Part shown: positions 50,411 through 59,756 of the stretch, piece after piece | How positions within the stretch are numbered: position 1 is the first letter of the stretch | How the letters are laid out: the number at the start of each line of letters is the position of its first letter | Source of the DNA: an uncultured Ruminococcus sp. | GTDB taxonomy: Bacteria; Bacillota; Clostridia; Oscillospirales; Ruminococcaceae | Direction of reading: 5' to 3' | DNA length: 64,000 nt | NCBI GenBank assembly: GCA_910584195.1 | Contig: CAJTYV010000007.1 | Coordinates: forward strand, 16,949-80,948 | The notes under the pieces: generated by a model | Seen by the model: the letters and a program-made list of their open reading frames with translations, nothing else | Database searches by the model: none | What the model was told of the DNA's origin: nothing | Program-made: the position numbers and the translations under genes

Positions 50411-51714
50411 GATTTTTTCCACCTCTTTTTACTGTGTTCTGCGGCTTTTGCTTTCATTTCGGGAGTCCAGCTTTCAGAGCGTGAATGGTCTTTCCAATGT
50501 GCTGAGATTTCGTGTCCGTCATGGAAAACGAAAATCAATTCATTGGGTGCAGGAACAAGGATTTTATTGATCTGATTTTCAAAAATATCCGCATCAAACT
50601 CTTGCAATCCAAGCACTTCACAACAAACCGAAATCAGCGTATTTTCGGGAATCTGTTTGGATTTCGGACAGTATTTTTTGCCCCTTGTGTTGTAAGTCGC
50701 ACAGCACCACACAATGCCCGTCGGCGTTGTTTTTCTGCGGTAATTCTTGCCGCAGCATTGGCACTGAATCCTGCCTGTGAACGGATAAACGACAGCAGTA
50801 GATTTTGTAGGGGTGAAGCGTTCTTTTCTTTCCTGCAAACGCTTTTGAACCGCAAGGAACATTGATTTTTCAATGATCGGCTCATGAGCATCTTCCGCAA
50901 AATATTGCGGAAGTTCGCCATGATTAGCTGTTTTTCTTTTTTCAATATGATTGTTGCGGAATGATTTTTGCAATAAAAGATCGCCGCAGTATTTCTCATT
51001 TGTTAGAATTCTTCGGATGGATTCCGCTGTCCATAAACCGCCGCCTTTTGTAGGAATATTCATCTCAAACAGCTTGTTCGCAATTGCAGTTTTCCCCATG
51101 CCACTGAGATAATCGCTGAAAATCATTCTGATAATTTCGGCTTCCTCCGTCACAATTTCAAGCACTCCGTTACGATTCCTTTTGTAGCCGAGCATGGTAA
51201 TACTTCCAACTCTGCCTTGCTCAAAATCCTTACGGATTCTCCACTTCTGATTCTCACTTGCCGAGTAGCTCTCTTCCTGAGCATAGGACGCTAAAATGGT
51301 AAGCAGAAGCTCCCCGTCCGCCGAAAGACTATGAATATTTTGCTCCTCAAAGAAAACGTCCACGCCGATTTCTTTCAGCTCACGGACGGTTTCAAGCAAT
51401 GTGACCGTATTCCGGGCGAACCTACTAATTGACTTTGTGATGACAAGATCTATGCGACCAGCCTTGCATTCAGATAATAATTTTTGAAAATTTTCCCTGT
51501 TATCCTTTGTTCCGGTCAGGGCTTCGTCAGCGTAAACGCCGCAGAACAGCCATTCCGGATTGCTTTGAATCAGGTCGTTGTAATAGCTTACCTGTGCCGA
51601 CAGCGAGTGCAGCATGGCATCTTTTCCGCTTGAAACTCGTGCATAAGCCGCCGTTCTCAGCAGCTTTACTTTTTGTGCATCGGGGAACTGAACTCTTTCC
51701 ACAATTCGTTCCAT
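50407..51714 (-). CDS. Large serine recombinase 2 (prophage)
   Basis: 435 residues. AAYARVSSGKDAMLHSLSAQ holds the catalytic serine; KSISRFARNTVTL, recombinase domain and zinc motif CQCCGKNYRRK...CCATYNTRGKKYC follow. It is shorter than recombinase 1 and lacks the long coiled coil, with a basic end (KKRWKKS). The two genes overlap by 4 bp and are probably made together, suggesting they act as a pair on one att site. Confidence 0.88.
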   Translation of the reverse strand: MERIVERVQFPDAQKVKLLRTAAYARVSSGKDAMLHSLSAQVSYYNDLIQSNPEWLFCGVYADEALTGTKDNRENFQKLLSECKAGRIDLVITKSISRFARNTVTLLETVRELKEIGVDVFFEEQNIHSLSADGELLLTILASYAQEESYSASENQKWRIRKDFEQGRVGSITMLGYKRNRNGVLEIVTEEAEIIRMIFSDYLSGMGKTAIANKLFEMNIPTKGGGLWTAESIRRILTNEKYCGDLLLQKSFRNNHIEKRKTANHGELPQYFAEDAHEPIIEKSMFLAVQKRLQERKERFTPTKSTAVVYPFTGRIQCQCCGKNYRRKTTPTGIVWCCATYNTRGKKYCPKSKQIPENTLISVCCEVLGLQEFDADIFENQINKILVPAPNELIFVFHDGHEISAHWKDHSRSESWTPEMKAKAAEHSKKRWKKS

Positions 51715-51770
51715 AACATCGCCTCCTCGACTAACATTTTCGCTCTAAATCGGCGAAAAGTCAACGATTT

Positions 51771-51932
51771 TCAGCGAAATATACTGCACGAAGATACGCC
51801 GTATTTTTTGGTCATTATTGTATCAATTTTAGCGTACTCTTTCCTTGTGATGAGGGACTTTTCAAGCAGGGAACGTACCCACGCCATGACGGTCTGATAG
51901 CGAAACAAATTATCGACAGTTTCATTTTTCAT
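51771..51932 (-). CDS. Small SHOCT-like protein upstream of the recombinases
   Basis: 53 residues, starting MKNETVDNLFRYQTVMAWVR, then LLEKSLITRKEYAKIDTIM. The helical LxxGxITxxEY-like pattern is that of SHOCT domains, which accompany serine recombinases in Clostridia. GGGAGG precedes the ATG. The start overlaps the end of the zinc-ribbon gene by about 11 bp. Confidence 0.75.
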   Translation of the reverse strand: MKNETVDNLFRYQTVMAWVRSLLEKSLITRKEYAKIDTIMTKKYGVSSCSIFR

Positions 51933-52323
51933 GCGATGCCTCCCTGGATTTTCCGTAGCAGGTACGGGAGCAGAATTTTCGATGTTTACTTTTATAGGAC
52001 TGGAATGTTCTGCCGCAGACAGGGCAGGTGAGTTTGATTTGAGAACTACGCTGAATCATGGCGGAATGTGCTATCCACCACAATTGTCTGCATTTATCGC
52101 AGCAGAATTTTTTCTCTTTGCGGTGCAGCATCTGTGGAATCTCCGCATGGCATTGCAGGCAGAAACGGACATTTTTGCTTGGTTGATTGGACGATTGAAT
52201 GTTATGTCGCTGGCAAAAGGATTTTATCGTATTTGCCGAAATACCGAGCTGCTCTGCAATAGAATGAATTGGTACACCGCATTCACGCATTTCAGTTATA
52301 ACTTGTTTTTGCTGTTTCGTCAT
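51922..52323 (-). CDS. HTH plus zinc-ribbon protein of the recombinase operon
   Basis: 133 residues from the ATG at 52323. An N-terminal HTH (GVPIHSIAEQLGISANTIKSF) is followed by two zinc motifs (FCLQCHAEIP...FCCDKC and CPVCGRTF...KFCSRTC). It resembles small DNA-binding proteins next to prophage recombinases and may control direction of recombination; no direct evidence. Confidence 0.7.
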   Translation of the reverse strand: MTKQQKQVITEMRECGVPIHSIAEQLGISANTIKSFCQRHNIQSSNQPSKNVRFCLQCHAEIPQMLHRKEKKFCCDKCRQLWWIAHSAMIQRSSQIKLTCPVCGRTFQSYKSKHRKFCSRTCYGKSREASHEK

Positions 52324-52356
52324 TTTGTTATCACGTCCTTTGTACAAAAAAGAAGA

Positions 52357-52378
52357 GGGCAGAGGAGAGACTCTGCCC
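52357..52378 (-). terminator. Terminator of the lysis and tail operon
   Basis: GGGCAGAG/CTCTGCCC with a 6-nt loop, followed on the minus strand by CTCTTCTTTTTT. It separates the lysis genes from the recombinase operon. Confidence 0.85.
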
Positions 52379-52386
52379 TTGAAAAA

Positions 52387-53577
52387 TTAAGATTTGATAA
52401 GCGTGCCTTTGTAGGTTTCATTGCCGATTTTTACAGTGACGTTGGCGGTCGTGCCGCCGGGTTCAGGTGTGGAAATCTGCTCATTACCGAAACCATTCAG
52501 TTTCTTATTCTTGATAATTGTCGGAAAATCATTGTAGCAAATATCTATATCCACATTTCCACTGATACCATTAACTTTGCCCTCAGAGGAATACTGCCAG
52601 ATACCGTAAGCACCACTGTAATTGGTTTGTTCTGTCCAGTGTGCCAGCCAGATCGTATAGCGTGATTTGATATCATCAGCAGTATGAGTCGTGAGCGAAG
52701 ATGCAGAACCGTACAATCCGACAAAATATCCGGCTTTTTCAACCTTTTCAAGGAACGCTCTCATAATTGCAGAAACCTTTTCCTTGCCAAGGTCAAACTG
52801 CTTTTTCTCCTCCAGATCGAAGTATACAGGCATTTCAAACTGCTTTCCTTTAATAACCGAGAGAAACACATCCGCTTCCAGCCTTGCCTCGTCCTCACTC
52901 ATGGCATAGGAATACCAGTAAGCCCCAACCGGAATACCTACCGCTTTTGCATTTCTGTAATTCTCCTCGAACCTTGCATCTTTCTGTGAGAGTTCACGCC
53001 CGTAGCCTGCACGAAGAATGGCGAACTGTATTCCGGCATTTTTTACTTTCTGCCAGTTAATACTGCCGTTGTGAACACTGACATCAATGCCTTTCATCAG
53101 ATGTTCATTGACCTTTGAAACGCCGAAATAGCTGTAAAAATCGCTTGTGACGGTACTGTTGCCCTTGGTTTCATCGCCGTACCATTTTGAACCGGTGCGA
53201 ACATCCACATGGGTGTATTTGTATTCGGTCGTGATATTGGCAATGCCGCCAAACCCAATGTCCTGAGCCTTACAGCAAACGGTCTTACTGGAAATCGGCT
53301 GCCCATCCTGACCGTAGCAGCAAATATCCGCCGCATTGCCCTTGGTGTGCTGTCCGGAACCAGAACCTCCCACATTTTTATCATGAGCAGTACATCTGTA
53401 ACCGGAAGTCACGATAATTTTAGAGCAGTTCAATGCAGAATAGAGTTTTTCCAGCTTATCCACAAGTTCCATACTGAGTAAAATTTCATGCTCCTTACCG
53501 CATTTACAGCGAAATTCCTGCACATTGAAATGCGGTGAAAGCTGCGATTTATCGCCGGATTCAAACTTTTTAATCAT
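52387..53577 (-). CDS. Endolysin: M15 peptidase plus GH25 muramidase
   Basis: 396 residues from the ATG at 53577, overlapping the holin stop by 8 bp. Residues 1-130 are a peptidase M15 domain (SGYRCTAHD, GQHTKGNAAD and YTHVDV carry the zinc ligands). Residues 162-350 are a GH25 lysozyme domain (GIDVSVHNGSINW, YFDLEE, DIDICYND). Two cell-wall activities in one lysin, with a short C-terminal beta region (VTVKIGNETYKGTLI) that may bind the wall. Confidence 0.9.
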   Translation of the reverse strand: MIKKFESGDKSQLSPHFNVQEFRCKCGKEHEILLSMELVDKLEKLYSALNCSKIIVTSGYRCTAHDKNVGGSGSGQHTKGNAADICCYGQDGQPISSKTVCCKAQDIGFGGIANITTEYKYTHVDVRTGSKWYGDETKGNSTVTSDFYSYFGVSKVNEHLMKGIDVSVHNGSINWQKVKNAGIQFAILRAGYGRELSQKDARFEENYRNAKAVGIPVGAYWYSYAMSEDEARLEADVFLSVIKGKQFEMPVYFDLEEKKQFDLGKEKVSAIMRAFLEKVEKAGYFVGLYGSASSLTTHTADDIKSRYTIWLAHWTEQTNYSGAYGIWQYSSEGKVNGISGNVDIDICYNDFPTIIKNKKLNGFGNEQISTPEPGGTTANVTVKIGNETYKGTLIKS

Positions 53578-54058
53578 GCTGTTTGTCCTCCTTATTTTCC
53601 TCTTCGTTTTCGTCCAAAGCATCGATCATCTGCTGAAAACTGCTGTCCATTTTGCTTGTTTTCTTTTGCAGAACTTCGATCCCTTTTTTAATTGCATCAG
53701 GATAGGGAATTCCAATCAAACTGGTGTTCTCAATGATTGACAGCAGCTCATTCATGCAAAAACCAATGCAGGTCGCATCACGGACGTAGGTCGTGCCAAT
53801 GAGAATGTCCACACGCACTGCAACGACAATAATAAGCAGTGTGCAGAATTTCTTTGCCAGACCATACCAGCCGGATTTGGAACTGAGCCTGCCGGTCTTG
53901 CTGTGCTTGGATTTGCCGAGAGCCGCACTGATCACGCCTGTTGTAAAATCGACCGCCATAAAAATCACCAACGTGATCAAAGCTGTATCCCAGCCGCCAA
54001 GCAAAGCCGCAAAAAAGCCGCCGATCATCCCGGCGGCAGTGCAAATATTTTCTTTCAT
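53570..54058 (-). CDS. Phage holin (Bacteriophage_holin_4 type)
   Basis: 162 residues from the ATG at 54058 (AAGGAGGAAT upstream). Membrane segments at about 6-20, 25-45 and 72-92; the signature DFTTGVISAALGKSKHSKTG and the charged tail fit the holin_4/toxin-secretion family. It releases the endolysin through the membrane. Confidence 0.88.
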   Translation of the reverse strand: MKENICTAAGMIGGFFAALLGGWDTALITLVIFMAVDFTTGVISAALGKSKHSKTGRLSSKSGWYGLAKKFCTLLIIVVAVRVDILIGTTYVRDATCIGFCMNELLSIIENTSLIGIPYPDAIKKGIEVLQKKTSKMDSSFQQMIDALDENEEENKEDKQHD

Positions 54059-54085
54059 ATGATTCCTCCTTGACTGATTTTTCAT

Positions 54086-55792
54086 TTACGAAACCTCCAA
54101 AACTTTAATATTTCGGATAAACGGATGCGAGTTATTGCTCCTGCCAACCCAAGCAAGATAATACTTGCCGTCAGAAACACCGCTGCATTCCGTAACTGTT
54201 GTGATAAAACTCTCCGATTGCAGCCACTTAAAATTCAGCGTTATTGCATTGTTTGCAGTAATTTGATTATTCGTATAAATCGTAACTGGAACATCAATTT
54301 TTTCAGGTTTCGGCACAAGATATAAACTTCCGTCCTCTGTTGCTCCTGAAAGATAGCTGATCATGATTCCAGATTTCTCTGTCAGAGAAACAGCCGTTGT
54401 GCAGACCGTAAGAATCTGTGCGTCCCAGCCGAAATCGTCCTGTGAATAAGACAAAGCGTAGTCATTTTCGGCACTGCAAAAATGAGGATATTCCGTTATA
54501 AAATCCGTCATCAGATGATAGCCGTTGTTCAGGATAACGCCAATTTCCGGTGCATACACACCAATTGCATCCTGTCCGGAACGGAAAAGAATAACAGGTT
54601 CACTGCCGTTTTTCAGAGCATCAATTTGCTTTTGCAGATTCTCAATATTCACCTCAGCCGTGCCGATTCGTGTAACGCTGTTTTCCACTAAATCAGAGTA
54701 AACGGTAATTCTCGTGCTGAGCCCGTTTATCTGCGTGCCATAATTATCCCACTTGGTAATTTTCTCAGCGGTAATGCTGTTTAACGTCGTTAAATTATGA
54801 TGCCAATGTGCCTGCGAAATGACAGGTTCAACAGATTCCCTGATGGTCTGAATATAATATTTCGTGCTGTCCTCAAACTGTTGTAAACCTTCCAATAGAG
54901 CCAATTGTTCAGCCGTCAACATATCCAGAATTGCCATATTTTCATGTGAATGCAGTTCCCGTGTTAGTGAAATCATTGCTTCACGAATGGCAAGTGCCTC
55001 ATCTGCGAGAGCTTGCTTTGTCGCATAGTCGGACGGCTGAATTTCCGCAAGTTTACGCTGTTCTTCCAGTGTATAGCTTGCCGTGATTTCATCTAAAACA
55101 GACTGATTTTCATGCTCGTGGGATTTCAGCAACAGCGGATTTGTAATTTTCTGAATGATAAGTTCAACGGCGGAAGTTGTCGGATATTCTGACATATCCG
55201 GTGTAATTCCGTCCACACCATCTCTGCCGTCCTTGCCGTCTTTTCCATCTGTGCCATTTTTACCGTCAATGCCATCCCTACCCGGCAGTCCGTCCGCACC
55301 TTTCAGGCTTTCCAGCCATTCCGCAACTGTTCCCACAAAGCCGTTTTCTTTGGCAAGCTCATAAGCTGAAAGTCCGTCTTTACCGTTCACACCTGCCTGA
55401 ATCTCCGAAATTTTCTGCAACAACTGCGTGTACAAATCGGGCGTTGGCGGAATCGGCGTATCGTCATCTCCCACAAATCCCGATTCACGAATGTTCAGCG
55501 TAACGGGAACCGTTGTTGCACGGACGGTCGTATCGCTTTCTGCATCATATCCGAAAACGCTCATCTTCACCGCACCCACATGAAGCTCCGCAGGAAGATA
55601 GCAAGTCGTGCTGTCAAAGCCGAGAACGATAGAATATATCTCGTCACACTGCGAGAACTGCACAACCTTGTGAAACTTTTTCCAGTCGCCATCAAAGGTG
55701 AATTTGAACTGCACATACTGGATCTGGTGATCCGCCAGCACCTCACGCTCCAGAATCTCAATACTCTGGTTCTTTACAAGAAATTTCCACAT
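54086..55792 (-). CDS. Tail fibre/baseplate protein with collagen-like stretch
   Basis: 568 residues. The N-terminal 130 resemble a BppU-like baseplate-attachment domain (VQFKFTFDGDWKKFHKVVQF). A Gly-X-Y region (GADGLPGRDGIDGKNGTDGK and on) follows near residues 168-200, then helical repeats, then a beta-rich C-terminal domain that probably meets the host. The start overlaps the previous stop by one base. Confidence 0.78.
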   Translation of the reverse strand: MWKFLVKNQSIEILEREVLADHQIQYVQFKFTFDGDWKKFHKVVQFSQCDEIYSIVLGFDSTTCYLPAELHVGAVKMSVFGYDAESDTTVRATTVPVTLNIRESGFVGDDDTPIPPTPDLYTQLLQKISEIQAGVNGKDGLSAYELAKENGFVGTVAEWLESLKGADGLPGRDGIDGKNGTDGKDGKDGRDGVDGITPDMSEYPTTSAVELIIQKITNPLLLKSHEHENQSVLDEITASYTLEEQRKLAEIQPSDYATKQALADEALAIREAMISLTRELHSHENMAILDMLTAEQLALLEGLQQFEDSTKYYIQTIRESVEPVISQAHWHHNLTTLNSITAEKITKWDNYGTQINGLSTRITVYSDLVENSVTRIGTAEVNIENLQKQIDALKNGSEPVILFRSGQDAIGVYAPEIGVILNNGYHLMTDFITEYPHFCSAENDYALSYSQDDFGWDAQILTVCTTAVSLTEKSGIMISYLSGATEDGSLYLVPKPEKIDVPVTIYTNNQITANNAITLNFKWLQSESFITTVTECSGVSDGKYYLAWVGRSNNSHPFIRNIKVLEVS

Positions 55793-56943
55793 CAGCTTTC
55801 ACCCCCATTTTCGCTGTTTTCACTTGCTGTATTTTCACTTGTAGCATTAGCTGCTCTGTCTGCCAAAAACTGCTCCCATCCATTCTCATCATTTGTATAC
55901 TCTCCAACACCACAAGCTGAGGAGAACTGAAGAACAGTTGAGGCATCGGTGGCAGTGACCGCGCCATCACCGTCTGCGTCAGGATAGTTGATACAGTTCG
56001 ATTCAGTAGCCACACCATAGCTGTCAAACCAGTAACGTTTGCCGTCGATAGTGCGGTGCTGGTTGACTAGCTTGCCCTCCGAAAGCGTAACATAATATTT
56101 CTTGTCCATATAGTCCACCCAGCCGAGCTGAATATTTCCTGTCTGCTGATCATAATAATATCGCTTGCCGAAAACAGTCCGCCAGTCGGTTTTGAGAACA
56201 CCGTTAGTGGCAAAAAGATACGGAATGCCGTTGATTTTGATTTCTCCGGTGACGTTGTTTCCGTCAGCATCCTGATAGAAAAGTCTGCCGTCCTCATCTT
56301 TTTTTAATGTGATTTTATCCGCTGTATTAAACGCATGATGCTGCAATTCTTTCACCGCATCGGAGAGAGAACCGTCTTTCAGACCGCTTAAATCTTTGCG
56401 AATCTGCACCAGCTCTGCAAGCATTTCCGACACTTTGCACTTTCCCAGAATGCACTTAACATAGCCGCATTTGCTCGTACTTTCACGGTAATCTGAAATA
56501 TTCGACTGCTTGATTTCAGCCGTTCCGGCACGCAAATAAATGGATGTAAGCGTAAGATACGTCCTTGTTTTAGAGTTGGCAAAAGTCGGAATAATCGGCA
56601 ATGTTGCCGCCGTTCCCGCCTTCACTTCCATGTCACATTTTCGTACAGAATCGCTCGTGTCGCAGTAAATTCCGATAATAAGGTATTTGCTCAGGGATTC
56701 GTCCACATATCGGGATAAATCAAGGGTATACACAGAATCATTAATGAAATAATGGCCATTGATCCAAGCCTTACCTGAGCCGATTGTAACCGTTAAATCT
56801 CCGTTCGCAGTAATAGCAAAACAGTCGCCGTAATTATCCTGAATGCCGTTGCAAATAATACTGCCGAGATAGTCACAGAAATTTTCGGCAGTATAAGTTC
56901 TGTCAAGCCCTTTTGAGTTGAAAAATCCGCTGTAAAAAGCCAT
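55792..56943 (-). CDS. Tail-associated protein with wall-binding repeats and a dockerin-like module
   Basis: 383 residues. The N-terminal 200 are a tail or baseplate domain (MAFYSGFFNSKGLDRTYTAE). Next come choline-binding-type repeats (about 240-315: GKRYYYDQQTGNIQLGW, GKRYWFDSYGVATE). Residues about 320-365 contain YPDADGDGAVTATDASTVLQ, a canonical dockerin calcium loop and helix, with only one clear repeat. The end is Asn/Glu/Ser-rich. Probably used for host-surface contact. Confidence 0.78.
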   Translation of the reverse strand: MAFYSGFFNSKGLDRTYTAENFCDYLGSIICNGIQDNYGDCFAITANGDLTVTIGSGKAWINGHYFINDSVYTLDLSRYVDESLSKYLIIGIYCDTSDSVRKCDMEVKAGTAATLPIIPTFANSKTRTYLTLTSIYLRAGTAEIKQSNISDYRESTSKCGYVKCILGKCKVSEMLAELVQIRKDLSGLKDGSLSDAVKELQHHAFNTADKITLKKDEDGRLFYQDADGNNVTGEIKINGIPYLFATNGVLKTDWRTVFGKRYYYDQQTGNIQLGWVDYMDKKYYVTLSEGKLVNQHRTIDGKRYWFDSYGVATESNCINYPDADGDGAVTATDASTVLQFSSACGVGEYTNDENGWEQFLADRAANATSENTASENSENGGES

Positions 56944-56947
56944 AAAA

Positions 56948-58060
56948 TCACGCTCCCTTAAAAGTTGGTGTCAAATTTCTTCCATTCTGATCGAAGCTTT
57001 CTATCATTCCGATCAATTGAATTTTCGGCTGTATCAAGCCAAATCGCTGATGCTCTACTGTCACATAATCACCGACAAAATAGTCCGTGTTATACTGAAA
57101 CTGCATTGACTGCACAGCAATTTGCGATTCCGAAGCAGTCAGTGGCAGAACGATTTTTTCCTTGCCTCTTTCTTTTAGCAGTTCAAGATACTCTTCTTCC
57201 GGAATCGGCTTTGTTTCGCCGTTTTCCTGTTGTTCGTCAGCCATATCCTTGGCATCTGCATAAACCTCGTAACGCTCCAAAAAAGACGGCTCATCGCCGT
57301 CAAAATACACTGTTCTCTTGCGTTCTTCGCCATCGCCTTTGCCCAGAATGTAGGCAAAATTCCGCTGAATGCTGCAATCTTCCGCATAGGAAAATGACAG
57401 CAGATTGCTGTAAGCATCTGAAAATATGATGTGAGGATTTTCGTCTTGTTCTATACTTCGGTTGATGCCCTCGGATAAATCCAGAACCATTTTGTATTTT
57501 TCGCCGCTGCTTTTTTCAAGTCGGATATTCGCAGTACCGCCAATCTTCTCACAGATCGTGTACACCCATTCCATAAGGTTTTCATAGCTGACCTGCAAGG
57601 TTGCCGTTTTGTCCCAACAAATGCCGGACACAGTGCCGAGAGAAAGTCCCGGAATACGGCGGTTATCGCTCCTCAAAGCATTCTGTGAAATGACTGAACG
57701 GATAATATCCGAGTAACTTGTCTGTTTTGTAAAAAAGCAAGTCGGATAAATAATTCTCCGTTCCAGCAGACACATGAGGAATCTTCCTGTAACCGTCAGA
57801 TAGTCGCCATTTTCCGCATCTGTTTCGATTTTGACGGATTCAATAATACCGAAATGCTCATTATCATCATCACGCCCGACAATTCTTTCAGTCTGAAAAA
57901 TAGCTATATTCTGCGGATTGGCGGCGATATACACCTCAAAGCTGCCGCACTGATAATACTCAATATCCCACAGCAGACTTGAAAAACTATCGCATACTGC
58001 TTCTAGAGTAATCGTGAGATTTTCGCTGTCTGCTGTCATTTTGTAAACTTCGATCTGCAT
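56948..58060 (-). CDS. Phage tail protein, ReqiPepy6 Gp37-like
   Basis: 370 residues, four bases before the next gene. The sequence (IEVYKMTADSENLTITLEAV, YYQCGSFEVYIAANPQNI, TERIVGRDDDNEHFGIIES) follows the Gp37-like tail family found after Dit in siphophages, the place of the tail-associated hub protein. Confidence 0.8.
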   Translation of the reverse strand: MQIEVYKMTADSENLTITLEAVCDSFSSLLWDIEYYQCGSFEVYIAANPQNIAIFQTERIVGRDDDNEHFGIIESVKIETDAENGDYLTVTGRFLMCLLERRIIYPTCFFTKQTSYSDIIRSVISQNALRSDNRRIPGLSLGTVSGICWDKTATLQVSYENLMEWVYTICEKIGGTANIRLEKSSGEKYKMVLDLSEGINRSIEQDENPHIIFSDAYSNLLSFSYAEDCSIQRNFAYILGKGDGEERKRTVYFDGDEPSFLERYEVYADAKDMADEQQENGETKPIPEEEYLELLKERGKEKIVLPLTASESQIAVQSMQFQYNTDYFVGDYVTVEHQRFGLIQPKIQLIGMIESFDQNGRNLTPTFKGA

Positions 58061-58062
58061 TG

Positions 58063-58920
58063 CTATACCCCCAGATATGCGTTTGTGTGGACGATTCTTA
58101 CTTTCAGATTATTCAGCCCAGTTCCACGGAGATAAAAGCGATTTTTGCCTTCACGAAGCGTCAGCCATGTCGAGCCGGAAACAAGACGGTTAATGATGTT
58201 CGTTTTGACACCGCCACGGTTGAGAGTTACGGTCTTATTGCCAGTTTTGGTCGTGACTGTGATAATATCTCCTGCAAGAATCTCTCCGGAAACTTGCAAA
58301 TACTCGTCCGTATCCGCATTGTACAGCGTAGGTGAACGGACATTATCTGTTGCCTCTATCTCAAGAGTAAATCCCGTTTCATCGCCGTCATTGATGATTT
58401 CCATGATATTTTGCGTGTTGTATTTGCCCAGTGTAAACGGTTCAGGATTTTCTTCTGTCGGAAATGGGAACGTAAATCCGCCCGTAACATGGCTGTAATA
58501 CGCCATCTGCGAAACGGTCGAGTACCAATAAATATCGGGACAGAGAATGGAAATTTGTCCAGTTGTAAGCATCTCGAAGTTCTGCACCTCACAGGACTCA
58601 ACATAGCCTTCCGCAAACACATCAATGCCTGCTGTTTTATAGTAGATTTTGATGTAGCGTGAGGGCTTGACCACCTTGTAAAGCTGATGCCGTTTTGATT
58701 CAATATTGATTCCTCGCATTTCAAAAGAAATGACCACGTTTCGCTTTTCAATAAATGCGTTGTTCAGATAGCTGCCGTCCATTCCTGCATAGCCGGAGGT
58801 GCTAATTGTTCCGGCAGGCGGCGATAAGCCCTCAATTTTTGAGGTCATATATTGATTGGCGGTCGTGGTAAGGTTCACACGGTCGCCGGTTTGGTTTTCT
58901 AAAATCAGGGTGAAAAACAT
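58063..58920 (-). CDS. Distal tail protein (Dit-like)
   Basis: 285 residues. The N-terminal half (ANQYMTSKIEGLSPPAGTIS and RNVVISFEMRG) and the C-terminal beta domain fit the siphophage Dit/tail-component family that joins the tail tube to the baseplate. It should follow the tape measure gene directly, but a plus-strand two-gene insert separates them. Confidence 0.82.
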   Translation of the reverse strand: MFFTLILENQTGDRVNLTTTANQYMTSKIEGLSPPAGTISTSGYAGMDGSYLNNAFIEKRNVVISFEMRGINIESKRHQLYKVVKPSRYIKIYYKTAGIDVFAEGYVESCEVQNFEMLTTGQISILCPDIYWYSTVSQMAYYSHVTGGFTFPFPTEENPEPFTLGKYNTQNIMEIINDGDETGFTLEIEATDNVRSPTLYNADTDEYLQVSGEILAGDIITVTTKTGNKTVTLNRGGVKTNIINRLVSGSTWLTLREGKNRFYLRGTGLNNLKVRIVHTNAYLGV

Positions 58921-58943
58921 GAGATACGCCTTCTTTCAGAAGA

Positions 58944-58972
58944 TTGACTTTTTCACTTGGAAATGATATAAT
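58944..58972 (+). promoter_or_regulatory. Promoter of the moron
   Basis: TTGACT (58944-58949), a 17-bp spacer and TATAAT (58967-58972), facing against the tail operon. The leader contains an AGAGGGGT/ACTCCTCT hairpin (58986-59002). Confidence 0.82.
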
Positions 58973-59032
58973 AGAGAAAATAAGTAGAGGGGTAACTCCT
59001 CTTTAAATCAAAATGTGAGGGGGAGAACCTAT

Positions 59033-59722
59033 ATGAAAGATGAATGCTTGATTTGCAACGCAGCTTTGGAATATCTGGAAACAGATGAACCAATGGTATG
59101 TGCAATTTGTCATAAGAAAGAAAACAGCAAGACAAGATGTGTGAATGGGCATTATGTCTGCAATGAATGTCATACGAAAGGTATTGACAGTATCATTGGA
59201 ACATGTCTGAATGAAACGTCTAAAAATCCTGTATATATTATTGAAAAACTGATGTCGCAGCCGTTTTGTCATATGCACGGTCCTGAACATCACATTATGG
59301 TTGGATCTGCACTTCTGACAGCATATAAAAATGCAGGCGGTGATATTGATCTTTCTGCCGCCTTGATTGAAATGATGAATCGCGGAAAAAGTGTTCCCGG
59401 CGGTGCTTGTGGTTTCTGGGGTGCTTGCGGAGCGGGTATCAGTACGGGTATGTTTGTTTCCATCATATCAAAATCCACGCCTCTTGCAAACCAGCCCTTT
59501 GCATTATCGCATCAAATGACATCAACGGCACTTGGAAAAATCGGAGAAATTGGCGGTCCTCGGTGCTGCAAGAGAGATTCTTTTTTATCTATATTGGCTG
59601 CAATTGATTTTGTGGATCAGCATTTCGGTGTAAAAATGGACAAGCCTGAAATCGTTTGTCACTACTCGTCCCAAAACAATCAATGCATCGGAAAACGCTG
59701 TCCGTTTTCAAAAGCAGACTGA
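59033..59722 (+). CDS. DUF5714-type cysteine-rich protein (prophage moron)
   Basis: 229 residues from the ATG at 59033 (GAGGGGGAGA upstream). An N-terminal zinc-like cluster CLICNAALEYL...CAICHKK...C...CNECH (residues 4-50) is followed by a domain with GGACGFWGACGAGISTGMF and GGPRCCKRDSF, the signature I associate with DUF5714, seen elsewhere fused to methyltransferases. Biochemical role unknown. It is a host-type gene carried within the tail operon on the opposite strand with its own promoter. Confidence 0.75.
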   Translation: MKDECLICNAALEYLETDEPMVCAICHKKENSKTRCVNGHYVCNECHTKGIDSIIGTCLNETSKNPVYIIEKLMSQPFCHMHGPEHHIMVGSALLTAYKNAGGDIDLSAALIEMMNRGKSVPGGACGFWGACGAGISTGMFVSIISKSTPLANQPFALSHQMTSTALGKIGEIGGPRCCKRDSFLSILAAIDFVDQHFGVKMDKPEIVCHYSSQNNQCIGKRCPFSKAD

Positions 59723-59756
59723 TAAGGTGTAAATCGGAAGTTGTGGAGGTTATATT

